In this document: positions 16,298-25,218 of the stretch, piece by piece
Numbering within the stretch: position 1 is the stretch's first letter
Layout of the letters: each line of letters begins with the position of its first letter
Assembly (NCBI GenBank): GCA_963761325.1
Contig: CAVXGZ010000001.1
Span: forward strand, 1,302,001 to 1,366,000
DNA: 64,000 nt
DNA from: Streptantibioticus_C sp963761325
GTDB taxonomy: Bacteria > Actinomycetota > Actinomycetes > Streptomycetales > Streptomycetaceae
Direction of reading: 5' to 3'
Position numbers and translations under genes: made by a program
The notes under the pieces: generated by a model
Seen by the model: the letters and a program-made list of their open reading frames with translations, nothing else
Told to the model about the DNA's origin: nothing
Databases searched by the model: none

Positions 16298-17941
16298 GTG
16301 CCGCACTCGCTCGACGCCGCCGAGGTGCGCGTCTGGTGCCGTTCGGCGCTCCGCTCGCTCGGCCGGGCCCGCGAGGAGATCGACGCGATCAACGTCTACC
16401 CGGTCGCCGACGCGGACACCGGCACCAACCTCTACCTGACCGTGGAGTCCGCCGCCCAGTCGGTGGACGCGGTCTTCGACGGCCACGCGGCCTCCGGAGC
16501 GGTGCCGGGCCTCGCCGAGGCGGTACGGGCCCTGGCGCACGGGGCGTTGATCGGCGCCCGCGGCAATTCCGGCACGATCCTGGCCCAACTGCTGCGCGGC
16601 ATGACCGAGGCGCTGGCCGACCGCGCCGACGCCGAGGGGCTGCGGCTGGCGCTGCGCCGCGCGGCCCGCTCCGCCCACCAGGCGGTCGCGCACCCGGTCG
16701 AGGGCACCATGCTCACCGTCGCCACCGCCGCGGCCGACGCCGCAGGGGCCACCGGATCCGACGCGCCCCGCGACGTGGTGCTGGCCGCCTACGAGGGCGC
16801 CCGCACCGCGTTGGCCGCCACCCCCGGGCAACTCGCCGTGCTGGAGCGGGCCGGCGTGGTGGACGCCGGCGGCCAGGGCCTGGTGGTGGTGCTCGGCGCG
16901 CTGGCCGAGGCGCTGACCGGCCGCGCGCCCGCCCCGTTGCCCGGCCGCCGCGCCCCGTCGGCCGCCGAGTGCCCCGCGTCGCCGTCCGCCTGCCGCGATC
17001 CGCACACCGCCGAGGACGGCCCGGCGTTCGAGGTGATCTACCTGCTGGACGCCCCCGACGAGGCGGTGGCGACGCTGCGCGCCCGGCTTGACACCCTCGG
17101 CGACTCCCTCGTGGTGGTCGGCGGCGACGGCCTGTGGAACGTGCACGTCCACGTGGACGACGCGGGCGCCGCGATCGAGGCGGGCGTGGAGGCCGGCCGG
17201 CCGCACCGTATCCGCGTCACGCACTTCGGCGACACCGCCCGCCGCCGCACCGGTCCCACGGCGGTCCGCGCCACGCCGGTGCGCCGGGCGGTGGTCGCCG
17301 TCGTCGACGGCGAGGGGCTGTCCGCGCTGTACGCCGAGGCCGGGGCCACCGTGGTCGCCCCCCGCCCCGACGAGCCGCTGGCCAGCGGCGACATCGCCGA
17401 GGCGGTGCGCCGGGCGGCCGCCCACGAGGTCGTCCTGCTGCCCAACGACGACGAGTTGCGCGACACCGCCGCCGCGGCGGCCGAGCAGGCCCGCGCCCAG
17501 GGCATCCGCGTCGCCCTGATCCCCACCCGCTCGCCCGTGCAGGGCATCGCCGCGCTCGCCGTCCACCAGCCGACCCGGCGCTTCGACGAGGACGTGGTGG
17601 CGATGACCGCGGCCGCCGGCGCCACCCGGTTCGCCGAACTCGCCGTCGCCGAGCACGAGTCGTGGACCATGGCGGGCGTCTGCCAGGCCGGCGACACCCT
17701 GGGGCTGATCGACGGCGACGTGGCGGTGATCGGCGGCGACCTCGTGGAGACCGGCGCCGTCGTGCTGGACCGGATGCTCGCGGCCGGCGGCGAGATGGTC
17801 ACCCTGGTGCTCGGCGCCGGGGCCCCCGACGACCTCGCCGACCGGCTCGGCGCGCACGTCCAGGCCGGTCACCTGGCGGTCGACACGGTCGTCTACACCG
17901 GCGCCCAGCGGGCCTGTCCGCTGCTGATCGGCGTGGAGTGA
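16298..17941 (+). CDS. DAK2 (DhaL-type) and DegV-like kinase, FakA/YloV family
   Basis: 547 residues from GTG 16298 with GGGGAGG seven bases upstream. The N-terminal DhaL domain is clear: INVYPVADADTGTNLYLT, HGALIGARGNSGTILAQLLRG, HPVEGTMLTV, DAGGQGLVVVLG. After a Pro/Ala linker (~residue 225) comes the middle domain (FEVIYLLDA...VVGGDGLWNVHVHVDDA) and a C-terminal part with LLPNDDELRDTA. This is the layout of YloV/FakA, the ATP-binding subunit of fatty-acid kinase in Firmicutes. No DegV (FakB) gene is adjacent, so the substrate is inferred only. It precedes recG closely, as in many Gram-positive bacteria. Confidence 0.88.
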   Translation: MPHSLDAAEVRVWCRSALRSLGRAREEIDAINVYPVADADTGTNLYLTVESAAQSVDAVFDGHAASGAVPGLAEAVRALAHGALIGARGNSGTILAQLLRGMTEALADRADAEGLRLALRRAARSAHQAVAHPVEGTMLTVATAAADAAGATGSDAPRDVVLAAYEGARTALAATPGQLAVLERAGVVDAGGQGLVVVLGALAEALTGRAPAPLPGRRAPSAAECPASPSACRDPHTAEDGPAFEVIYLLDAPDEAVATLRARLDTLGDSLVVVGGDGLWNVHVHVDDAGAAIEAGVEAGRPHRIRVTHFGDTARRRTGPTAVRATPVRRAVVAVVDGEGLSALYAEAGATVVAPRPDEPLASGDIAEAVRRAAAHEVVLLPNDDELRDTAAAAAEQARAQGIRVALIPTRSPVQGIAALAVHQPTRRFDEDVVAMTAAAGATRFAELAVAEHESWTMAGVCQAGDTLGLIDGDVAVIGGDLVETGAVVLDRMLAAGGEMVTLVLGAGAPDDLADRLGAHVQAGHLAVDTVVYTGAQRACPLLIGVE

Positions 17942-17986
17942 CGGCCGCCTGCCGCCCACTGTCACCGGCGTGCGCCAAGATGGTCG

Positions 17987-20167
17987 GTGATGGCTGCCTT
18001 GGACCAACCCCTGCTCAAGGTGGTGGGCGACCGCACCGCGAAGGTGCTCGCCGACCACCTCGATCTGCACACCGTCGGCGACCTGCTGCACCACTACCCG
18101 CGCAGGTACGCCGAGCGCGGTGAGCTGACCCGGCTCGCCGACCTGCCGCTCGACGAGCACGTCACGGTGGTGGCCCAGGTCGCCAAGGCCGAGAAGAAGA
18201 CCTACAACCAGGGCCGGGGCGTGCGGCTGGAGGCCGTCGTGACGGACGGCAGCGGCTCGCTGACCCTGGTCTTCTTCAACAAGGCGGCGCACTTCCACCA
18301 CCAAAAGCTGCTCCCCGGCCGCCGCGGCATGTTCGCCGGCAAGGTCACCGTCTTCAACCACACCCGTCAACTCGCCCATCCCGACTACGAGTTGCTCGAC
18401 TCCGACGAGGGACACGAGGCGGTCGAGGGGTTCGCGGGGCGGCTGCTGCCGCTCTACCCGGCCTGCAAGCAGATCGCCTCCTGGCAGATCACCAAGGCGG
18501 TGGACGCCGTGCTCGACACCATCGACTGGGACGACGTCGCCGACGCCCTGCCCGAGCGGCTGCGCGCCGAGCGCTCGCTGGCCTCGCTGCCGGAAGCGCT
18601 GCGGCTGGTGCACCGTCCGGCCGCCAAGGCCGACATCGCCACCGCCAGGGACCGGCTGAAGTGGGACGAGGCGTTCGTGCTGCAGGTGGCGCTGGCGAGG
18701 CGGCGGGCGGCCGACGCCGCCCTGCCCGCGGTCCGCCGCGCCCCGGCCGCCGACGGGCTGCTGACCGCCTTCGACGCCCGGCTGCCGTTCACCCTGACCG
18801 AGGGGCAGCGCCGGGTCGGCGCCGAGATCTTCGCCGACCTGGCGACCGAGCACCCGATGCACCGGCTGCTGCAGGGCGAGGTCGGCTCCGGCAAGACCCT
18901 GGTGGCGCTGCGCGCCATGCTCGCCGTCGTCGACTCCGGCGGCCAGGCCGCCCTGCTGGCGCCCACCGAGGTGCTGGCCCAGCAGCACCACCGTTCGATC
19001 ACCGAGATGCTGGGCGACCTCGCCGAGGGCGGCATGCTCGGCGGCGCAGCACCCCAGGAGTGCCGCACCAAGGTCGTCCTGCTGACCGGCTCCATGGGCG
19101 CCGCCGCCCGCCGCTCCGCGCTGCTCGACCTGGCCACCGGCGAGGCCGGCGTGGTGATCGGCACCCACGCGCTGATCGAGGACAAGGTGATCTTCCACGA
19201 CCTCGGCCTGGTCGTGGTCGACGAGCAGCACCGCTTCGGCGTCGAGCAGCGCGACGCGCTGCGCGGCAAGGGCAAGCAGCCGCCGCACCTGCTGGTCATG
19301 ACGGCCACCCCCATCCCCCGCACCGTGGCCATGACGGTCTTCGGCGACCTGGAGACGTCCGTCCTGGACCAACTCCCGGCCGGCCGCTCGCCGATCGCCA
19401 CCCACGTCGTGCCGGCCAAGGACAAGCCGCACTTCCTGGCCCGCGCCTGGGAGCGGGTGCGCGAGGAGGTCGAGGCCGGCCACCAGGCGTACGTGGTCTG
19501 CCCCCGGATCGGCGACGAGGAGGAGCCGCCGGCGCAGGCGGAGGGCGAGCGCCGCCCGGCCCTCGCCGTCCTGGACGTCGCCGCCCAACTCGCCAAGGGC
19601 CCGCTGGCCGGGCTGCGCCTCGAAGTGCTGCACGGCAGGATGGCGCCCGACGCCAAGGACGACGTGATGCGCCGGTTCACCGCCGGCCAGGTCGACCTCC
19701 TGGTGGCCACCACGGTCATCGAGGTCGGCGTCAACGTGCCGAACGCCACCGCCATGGTGATCATGGACGCCGACCGCTTCGGCGTCTCCCAGCTCCACCA
19801 GCTGCGCGGCCGGGTCGGCCGCGGCAGCGCGCCCGGACTGTGCCTGCTGGTCACCGACGCCGGCGAGGCCGGTCCGTCCCGCTCCCGGCTCGACGCGGTC
19901 GCCGCGACCCTGGACGGCTTCGAGCTGTCCCGCGTCGACCTCGAACAGCGCCGCGAGGGCGACGTCCTGGGCCAGGCCCAGTCCGGCACCCGCTCCAGCC
20001 TGCGCATGCTCGCCGTCATCGACGACGTGGAGGTGATCGAGGCGGCCCGCCAGGAGGCCACCGACCTGGTCGCCCGGGATCCGGAGCTGGCCCGCCACCC
20101 CGATCTGCGCACCGCCCTGGAAGCCCTGGTCGACGCCTCCCGCGAGGGCTACCTGGAGAAGGGCTGA
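17987..20167 (+). CDS. recG: ATP-dependent DNA helicase RecG
   Basis: 726 residues. N-terminal wedge/OB domain (VVAQVAKAEKKTYNQGRGVRLEAVV), helicase core with Walker A GEVGSGKT (Lys303), DEQH box (412-415, DEQHRFGVEQR), TATPIPRT, and motif VI RGRVGRG. RecG remodels stalled forks and Holliday junctions. Start could be GTG 17987 or the ATG at 17990. About 45 bases separate it from the DAK gene, so they are likely one operon. Confidence 0.96.
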   Translation: MMAALDQPLLKVVGDRTAKVLADHLDLHTVGDLLHHYPRRYAERGELTRLADLPLDEHVTVVAQVAKAEKKTYNQGRGVRLEAVVTDGSGSLTLVFFNKAAHFHHQKLLPGRRGMFAGKVTVFNHTRQLAHPDYELLDSDEGHEAVEGFAGRLLPLYPACKQIASWQITKAVDAVLDTIDWDDVADALPERLRAERSLASLPEALRLVHRPAAKADIATARDRLKWDEAFVLQVALARRRAADAALPAVRRAPAADGLLTAFDARLPFTLTEGQRRVGAEIFADLATEHPMHRLLQGEVGSGKTLVALRAMLAVVDSGGQAALLAPTEVLAQQHHRSITEMLGDLAEGGMLGGAAPQECRTKVVLLTGSMGAAARRSALLDLATGEAGVVIGTHALIEDKVIFHDLGLVVVDEQHRFGVEQRDALRGKGKQPPHLLVMTATPIPRTVAMTVFGDLETSVLDQLPAGRSPIATHVVPAKDKPHFLARAWERVREEVEAGHQAYVVCPRIGDEEEPPAQAEGERRPALAVLDVAAQLAKGPLAGLRLEVLHGRMAPDAKDDVMRRFTAGQVDLLVATTVIEVGVNVPNATAMVIMDADRFGVSQLHQLRGRVGRGSAPGLCLLVTDAGEAGPSRSRLDAVAATLDGFELSRVDLEQRREGDVLGQAQSGTRSSLRMLAVIDDVEVIEAARQEATDLVARDPELARHPDLRTALEALVDASREGYLEKG

Positions 20168-20272
20168 GCCGCCCGCCGGCGCCCCGTCGTTGTCAGACCC
20201 CCCTGGAAGAATGGAGTCAGTTCAGCCGATCCGGCCAAGGATGGGCGGACTACAGCGCTTGGGGGTTGAATC

Positions 20273-20797
20273 ATGGCGTTCCGTCATCTCAACGAACTGC
20301 CGCTCGGCGACAAGGTCTTCCGGATCGAGCTCGCCAGCGACGACGACATCGGCGTCACCCTGACCCTGACCGGCTGGAGCGAGTCGGACCCCGGATCCCC
20401 GCTCGCGGCGGGCGAGTTGCGGCTGCCGCTGGCGGACGTCGCCTCGCTGCGCATCGCCCTCAACCGCGCGCTGCGCGCCCTCGCCCTCGTCGCCGACGTG
20501 GCCGAGCCGATACCCGACCGCGACGTGCTGCGCGAGCTGTTCCCCGGCCACGGCGCGCCCTGGGTCCCGCAACACGAGGAGGAGTTGCTGCGCCGCTTCC
20601 ACGCGGGCGAGTCGGTCGCCCGGATAGCCGCCCGCTTCGGCCGGACGCCCGACTCGGTGCGCACCAAGGTGCGCGAGCTGGGCCACGACCCGCGCCGGCC
20701 GGAGTTCTGCCCGCCCGACGGATGCCTGTCGTGGTCGCGCTACGCCTCGCCGGCGCTGGTCGGCTCGGTCGACGCCGAGCAGGCCCAGCGGGGCTGA
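20273..20797 (+). CDS. Hypothetical protein with helix-turn-helix-like segment
   Basis: 174 residues. Residues 1-~85 look like a small beta-rich domain (FRIELASDDDIGVTLTLTGW, LPLADVASLRIALNRAL). Residues ~95-135 (EEELLRRFHAGESVARIAARFGRTPDSVRTKVRELGHD) read as a Myb/GcrA- or sigma-region-4-like helix-turn-helix. The C-terminus has CPPDGC. The family is found beside recG in streptomycetes as far as I recall; function unknown. It lies between recG and rsmD. Confidence 0.8.
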   Translation: MAFRHLNELPLGDKVFRIELASDDDIGVTLTLTGWSESDPGSPLAAGELRLPLADVASLRIALNRALRALALVADVAEPIPDRDVLRELFPGHGAPWVPQHEEELLRRFHAGESVARIAARFGRTPDSVRTKVRELGHDPRRPEFCPPDGCLSWSRYASPALVGSVDAEQAQRG

Positions 20798-20900
20798 AGC
20801 GCCGGGACTACGTATCGTGGTGGGGCGGCGTCACCGTGCGTCGCTCCACCCCGCGCGCCGGGATGGACCGCGAACCCGTGACTGCGAGGACGTGACCGAC

Positions 20901-21512
20901 GTGACGCGCGTGATCGCCGGGACGGCGGGCGGCCGCCGCCTGGCCGTGCCGCCCGGCCAGGGCACCCGGCCGACCTCCGACCGGGCGCGCGAGGGCCTGT
21001 TCTCCACCTGGGAGTCGCTGCGCGGCCCGCTGGCCGGCGCCCGGGTGCTCGACCTGTTCGGCGGCTCCGGCGCGGTCGGCCTGGAGGCGCTGTCCCGCGG
21101 CGCCGGCCACGTGCTGCTCGCCGAGGCCGACCCGCGCGCCGCCCGGGTCATCCGGGACAACGTGCGCTCCCTCGGGCTGCCCGGCGCCGAGGTGCGGCCG
21201 GGCCGGGCCGAGAAGCTGCTCGCCGGACCGCCGCCGCGAGCCGGTTTCGACCTGGTCTTCCTCGACCCGCCGTACGCGGTCGCCGACGACGCGGTGCGGG
21301 AGATACTGGTCACACTCCGTGCCCAGGACTGGCTCGCGCCGCGGGCCGTCGCCACGGTGGAGAGAAGCACCAGAGGCGGCGAGTTCCGCTGGCCGGAGGG
21401 TTTCGAGCCGCTGAGGGCCCGCCGCTACGGCGAAGGCACCCTTTGGTACGGTCTGGCCGCCCCGGTCCGTGCCGACGCCGGCGCCGCGGCGGCCGACAAC
21501 CCCGCGTCATGA
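20901..21512 (+). CDS. rsmD: 16S rRNA (guanine966-N2)-methyltransferase
   Basis: 203 residues from the GTG at 20901, which has GAGGA ten bases upstream; another GTG nine bases earlier is too close to that site. SAM-binding motif VLDLFGGSGAVGLEALSRGA and catalytic DPPY in FDLVFLDPPYAV are the RsmD signatures; TRPTSDRAREGLFSTW is typical too. It methylates G966 of 16S rRNA. Adjacent to coaD, the usual bacterial pairing. Confidence 0.94.
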   Translation: MTRVIAGTAGGRRLAVPPGQGTRPTSDRAREGLFSTWESLRGPLAGARVLDLFGGSGAVGLEALSRGAGHVLLAEADPRAARVIRDNVRSLGLPGAEVRPGRAEKLLAGPPPRAGFDLVFLDPPYAVADDAVREILVTLRAQDWLAPRAVATVERSTRGGEFRWPEGFEPLRARRYGEGTLWYGLAAPVRADAGAAAADNPAS

Positions 21513-21538
21513 ACGCACCGGAGAGCGAGGAACCCCTG

Positions 21539-22018
21539 TTGCGCCGAGCCGTCTGTCCCGGATCCTTCGACCCCGTCACCAACGGACACCTCGACATCAT
21601 CGCCCGCGCCTCGCGGCTGTACGACGAGGTGTACGTGGCCGTGATGATCAACAAGTCGAAGCAGGGACTGTTCACCGTCGAGGAGCGGATCGCGCTGATC
21701 GAGGAGGTCACCGCGGAGTTCGGCAACGTGCGGGTGGAGGCGTTCCACGGGCTGCTCGTGGACTTCTGCAAGCAGCGCGAGATCCCGGCCATCGTCAAGG
21801 GCCTGCGCGCGGTGAGCGACTTCGACTACGAGTTGCAGATGGCCCAGATGAACAACGGGCTGTCCGGGGTGGAGACGCTCTTCGTCCCGACCAACCCCAC
21901 CTACAGCTTCCTGTCCTCCAGCCTGGTCAAGGAGGTCGCCCAGTGGGGCGGCGACATCTCCCACCTGGTGCCCGAGCAGGTGCTCGCCGCGCTGAACGGC
22001 AAACTCGAACGCCGTTGA
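21539..22018 (+). CDS. coaD: Phosphopantetheine adenylyltransferase
   Basis: 159 residues from a TTG at 21539 (LRRAVCPGSFDPVTNGHLDII), chosen because GAGCGAGG lies eight bases upstream and 159 residues is the family length. An in-frame ATG at 21509 overlapping rsmD (ATGA) would add ten residues and is the alternative. The nucleotidyl-transferase motif is PGSFDPVTNGHLD; NPTYSFLSSSLVKEVA is the C-terminal active-site segment. It makes dephospho-CoA, the penultimate step of CoA synthesis. Confidence 0.95.
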   Translation: MRRAVCPGSFDPVTNGHLDIIARASRLYDEVYVAVMINKSKQGLFTVEERIALIEEVTAEFGNVRVEAFHGLLVDFCKQREIPAIVKGLRAVSDFDYELQMAQMNNGLSGVETLFVPTNPTYSFLSSSLVKEVAQWGGDISHLVPEQVLAALNGKLERR

Positions 22019-22158
22019 GCGGCGCCGCAATTCGTGATGAATCGTCAGCCAGTGTGCCGTACGACTCCGGTGGTCGTAGAGTCTGCTTGACCCGCCCGGC
22101 CCCGCCGGGTCCCGCCGGGTTCCGCCGAGGCACAAACCGAGGAAGACGGACGTAGCCC

Positions 22159-23289
22159 ATGGACGTGCAGAAGAAGCTCGACGAGATCGTCGCGGCCGTC
22201 GAAGGCGCGCGCTCCATGCCGATGTCGGCCTCCTGCGTGGTCAACCGGGCGGATCTGCTCGGCCTGCTGGCCGAGGTGCGCGAGGCGCTGCCCGAGTCGC
22301 TCTCGCAGGCGCAGGCGCTGCTCGGCGACCGGGAGCAGATGGTCGCCGAGGCGCAGGCCGAGGCCGAGCGGATCATCGAGTCGGCCCACCAGCACCGCGG
22401 TTCGCTGGTCTCCGGCACCGAGATCGCCCGGCACTCCCAGGAGGAGGCCGACCGCATCCTCGGCGAGGCCCGGCGCGAGGCCGAGGAGATCCGCGTCGAG
22501 GCCGACGACTACGTGGACAGCAAGCTCGCCAACTTCGAGGTGGTGCTGACCAAGACGCTCGGCTCGGTCGACCGCGGCCGCGAGAAGCTGCTCGGCCGCA
22601 CCCGCGACGGCGAGGCCTACGACGGGTACGACGCCGACGAGGAGGCCCCGGAGCGCACCGCGGACCCCGCGGAGCTGCGGCGGCGCGCGGACTCCTACGT
22701 GGACGCCAAGCTCGGCGCCTTCGAGACCGTGCTGGCCAAGACCCTGGAGGCGGTCGGCCGCGGGCGCCAGAAGCTCACCGGCCACCGCCCGATCGACGAA
22801 CTGGCGGCGCACATGGCGGCCCAGGACGCCCAGGACGGCCCCGGCGCCCCCCGGCAGAGCGACGCGGAGTACATGGCCGGCCTCGCGGGGCTGTCCGCCG
22901 TCCCGGAGCCCGCCGCCGTCCCGCTGGTGCCGCAGCAGGCCGCCCCGCAGGAGCAGCCGGCCGCCGCCTACGGCTACCCGCAGCAGCAGCCCCAGGAGTA
23001 CGCGCAGGCCGCCGCCATGGGCTACCCGCAGCAGGAGGCGGTCGCCGGCTACCCCGACCCCTACCAGCAGGTCGGCTACGACGCCTACGGCTACCCGCAG
23101 CAGCCGCCGCAGGAGTACGCCGACCCGGCCTACTGGCCGCAGCAGGACGGCTACGGGCAGCCGATGGTGCCGCACCAGCAGCAGCACTACCCGCAGCCGG
23201 GCCAGCCCGGCGGCCTGGACGAGACCAGCTTCTTCGACACCAGCCTGATCGACCTGGACGCGCTGGGCCAGCTGGAGCAGGGCCGCTGA
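22159..23289 (+). CDS. Coiled-coil protein with duplicated segment and Gln/Tyr-rich tail
   Basis: 376 residues. Residues 1-~115 are coiled coil, rich in Glu/Ala/Arg (AEAQAEAERIIESAHQ, EEADRILGEARREAEEIR), resembling DivIVA-like or ATP-synthase-b-like helices. A segment of about 29 residues occurs twice: DDYVDSKLANFEVVLTKTLG (~115) and DSYVDAKLGAFETVLAKTLE (~174). From ~residue 255 the chain is low complexity with repeated GYPQQ/YGYPQ units, Gln-, Tyr- and Pro-rich. It ends with an acidic hydrophobic tail (DTSLIDLDALGQLEQ). It is conserved next to the DUF177 gene as I recall; probable envelope or polar-growth scaffold by architecture only. Confidence 0.82.
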   Translation: MDVQKKLDEIVAAVEGARSMPMSASCVVNRADLLGLLAEVREALPESLSQAQALLGDREQMVAEAQAEAERIIESAHQHRGSLVSGTEIARHSQEEADRILGEARREAEEIRVEADDYVDSKLANFEVVLTKTLGSVDRGREKLLGRTRDGEAYDGYDADEEAPERTADPAELRRRADSYVDAKLGAFETVLAKTLEAVGRGRQKLTGHRPIDELAAHMAAQDAQDGPGAPRQSDAEYMAGLAGLSAVPEPAAVPLVPQQAAPQEQPAAAYGYPQQQPQEYAQAAAMGYPQQEAVAGYPDPYQQVGYDAYGYPQQPPQEYADPAYWPQQDGYGQPMVPHQQQHYPQPGQPGGLDETSFFDTSLIDLDALGQLEQGR

Positions 23290-23313
23290 CCGCCGTGCCC
23301 CGCCCCGTGCCCG

Positions 23314-23332
23314 CCCCGTCCCCGCGACGGGG
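23314..23332 (+). terminator. Hairpin after the coiled-coil gene
   Basis: CCCCGTC-CCCGC-GACGGGG, a 7-bp perfect stem 24 bases after the stop. No U-tract. Confidence 0.45.
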
Positions 23333-23338
23333 GGCGAG

Positions 23339-23367
23339 TTGGGTGAGGGCCGCTCGTCCAGTATCCT
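23339..23367 (+). promoter_or_regulatory. Likely promoter of DUF177-rpmF-rnc-mutM
   Basis: TTGGGT (23339-23344), 17-base spacer, TATCCT (23362-23367). It gives a leader of about 80 bases before the DUF177 gene. Confidence 0.55.
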
Positions 23368-23452
23368 GACACCTCCGGCCGGTGTATCCGCCCGGTTTCG
23401 GCTGCCCGCCTACCCGCGGGCCCGTGCCGTGCGGAGGCCCGTCTCCGTCCGG

Positions 23453-24121
23453 GTGACGCACCAAGGAAAGCAGGAAGCCATCAACGCCCGCCTCGACCAC
23501 CGTGACCCGCTCGTGTTCGACACGCGCGAGCTGGGGCGTCGTCCTGGTGCGATGAAGAAGGTCTCCCGCACGGTGCCGGCGCCCGCGGACCTCGGTCTGG
23601 CCGACATCATCGGTGTTCCGGAATCGGCCGAGATCCGACTCGACCTGCGACTGGAATCGGTCATGGAGGGTGTGCTCGTCACCGGCACCGTCCGTGCCCC
23701 GCTCGCCGGTGAGTGCGTAAGGTGTCTGGAGCCGGTCGGGCGCGAGCTCGACACGGACTTCCAGGAGCTGTACTCCTACCCGGACGCCGACCGGCGTTTC
23801 GGCGGCGTCGCCGACGACAGCGACGGCGACGACGAGGAGGAGACGCTCGTCCTCGAGGACGAGATGTTCGACCTCCAGCCCGTGCTGCGGGACGCGGTGG
23901 TGCTCGCACTGCCGCCGCAGCCGGTGTGCCGGGAGGACTGCCCTGGTCTGTGCTCCGAGTGCGGGGCACTGCTGGCGGACGACCCAGGTCACCACCACGA
24001 CGCCTCCGACATCCGTTGGGCGGCGTTGCAGGGACTCGCCGGATCCTTCAAGGAACAGGACGGCGAGAAGGACAACGTGAGCGGCGCCGAGCCCGGCGTC
24101 GACGAGAAGCAGGAGAAATAG
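23453..24121 (+). CDS. DUF177 (YceD-like) protein
   Basis: 222 residues from a GTG at 23453. The core (VEGVL-type VMEGVLVTGTVRAPLAGECVRCLEP, then CREDCPGLCSECGALLADDPGHHHDASDIRWAALQGL) is the DUF177 pattern with a CxxC pair and a CREDCxGLCxxCG zinc-like cluster. It is commonly encoded before rpmF and has been linked to 23S rRNA metabolism in other bacteria. The start is problematic: no ATG occurs near INARLDHRDPLVFDT, where homology seems to begin, and the GTG has a poor ribosome site. It ends two bases before rpmF. Confidence 0.87.
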   Translation: MTHQGKQEAINARLDHRDPLVFDTRELGRRPGAMKKVSRTVPAPADLGLADIIGVPESAEIRLDLRLESVMEGVLVTGTVRAPLAGECVRCLEPVGRELDTDFQELYSYPDADRRFGGVADDSDGDDEEETLVLEDEMFDLQPVLRDAVVLALPPQPVCREDCPGLCSECGALLADDPGHHHDASDIRWAALQGLAGSFKEQDGEKDNVSGAEPGVDEKQEK

Positions 24122-24123
24122 CC

Positions 24124-24297
24124 GTGGCTGTTCCGAAGCGGAAGATGTCGCGCAGCAACACGCGCCACCGCCGTTCGCAGTGGAAGGCTGCGCCCGTGAC
24201 CCTGGTCGCGTGCGAGCGTTGCCACGAGCCGAAGCTCCAGCACATCGCGTGCCCGAGCTGCGGCACCTACAACCGCCGTCAGGTCCTCGAGGTCTGA
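24124..24297 (+). CDS. rpmF: 50S ribosomal protein L32
   Basis: 57 residues, MAVPKRKMSRSNTRHRRSQWK...CERCHEPKLQHIACPSCGTYNRRQVLEV. Two CxxC pairs (CERC, CPSC) mark the zinc form. GTG start two bases after the DUF177 stop, so translation is probably coupled; rnc follows after seven bases. Confidence 0.96.
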   Translation: MAVPKRKMSRSNTRHRRSQWKAAPVTLVACERCHEPKLQHIACPSCGTYNRRQVLEV

Positions 24298-24304
24298 TCG
24301 GCGG

Positions 24305-25102
24305 GTGACAGGCTCCATGTCAGACGGCAAGTCGTCGGCAGACGCCAGCAAGGCAGCCTCGTCCCACACGATTCTGGAAGGGCGGCTCGGGTACACACTC
24401 GAACCCGCCCTTCTGGTACGTGCGCTGACCCACCGCTCGTTCGCGTACGAGAACGGCGGGCTGCCGACCAACGAGCGGCTGGAGTTCCTCGGGGACTCCG
24501 TGCTCGGCCTGGTCGTCACGGACACCCTCTACCGCGCCCACCCCGACCTGCCGGAAGGCCAACTGGCCAAACTGCGGGCCGCGGTGGTCAATTCGCGTGC
24601 GCTGGCGGAGGTGGCCCGCGGGCTGGAACTGGGCAGTTTCATCCGGCTCGGCAGGGGCGAGGAGGGGACCGGCGGCCGCAACAAGGCGTCGATCCTCGCC
24701 GACACCCTGGAGGCGGTGATCGGCGCGGTCTACCTCGACCAGGGGCTGGGCGCCGCGTCCGAGCTGGTGCACCGGCTCTTCGACCCGTTGATCGAGAAGT
24801 CCTCCAACCTCGGGGCCGGCCTGGACTGGAAGACCAGTCTCCAGGAGCTCACCGCGACCGAGGGGCTGGGCGTGCCCGAGTACCTGGTCAGCGAGGCAGG
24901 CCCGGACCACGAGAAGACCTTCACGGCTGCCGCCCGCGTCGGTGGTGTCACGTACGGCACCGGCACCGGCCACAGCAAGAAGGAAGCCGAGCAGCAGGCG
25001 GCCGAGTCCGCCTGGCGCGAGATCCGTGCGAAACGGGAGGCCGACGACCAGGCGGCGTCCGCCGGCGGCGCCGCGGGCAAACCGCAGGCCGCGGCCTCCT
25101 GA
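24305..25102 (+). CDS. rnc: Ribonuclease III
   Basis: 265 residues (GTG 24305; an ATG at 24317 is equally possible). RNase III signature NERLEFLGDSVLG at ~55-68 with catalytic Glu/Asp, second acidic site DTLEAVIGAVYLD, then a dsRNA-binding domain (DWKTSLQELTA...GTGHSKKEAEQQAAESAW). It processes rRNA and other structured RNAs; in Streptomyces the gene (absB) also affects antibiotic production. Ends with an Ala-rich tail. Confidence 0.96.
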   Translation: MTGSMSDGKSSADASKAASSHTILEGRLGYTLEPALLVRALTHRSFAYENGGLPTNERLEFLGDSVLGLVVTDTLYRAHPDLPEGQLAKLRAAVVNSRALAEVARGLELGSFIRLGRGEEGTGGRNKASILADTLEAVIGAVYLDQGLGAASELVHRLFDPLIEKSSNLGAGLDWKTSLQELTATEGLGVPEYLVSEAGPDHEKTFTAAARVGGVTYGTGTGHSKKEAEQQAAESAWREIRAKREADDQAASAGGAAGKPQAAAS

Positions 25103-25107
25103 ACGGT

Positions 25108-25129
25108 CCCCGTGCGCGGTCGCACGGGG
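25108..25129 (+). terminator. Hairpin between rnc and mutM
   Basis: CCCCGTGCG-CGGT-CGCACGGGG, a 9-bp perfect stem five bases after the rnc stop, no U-tract. It may limit read-through into mutM. Confidence 0.55.
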
Positions 25130-25218
25130 CGCCGTCCGCCCTCACCACGGGGCCATCGGGCCCGCTCCGTCCTCACCGGCGGGGCGGGCCCGCCCCGTTA
25201 CACACTCCCGGAGTCGTC

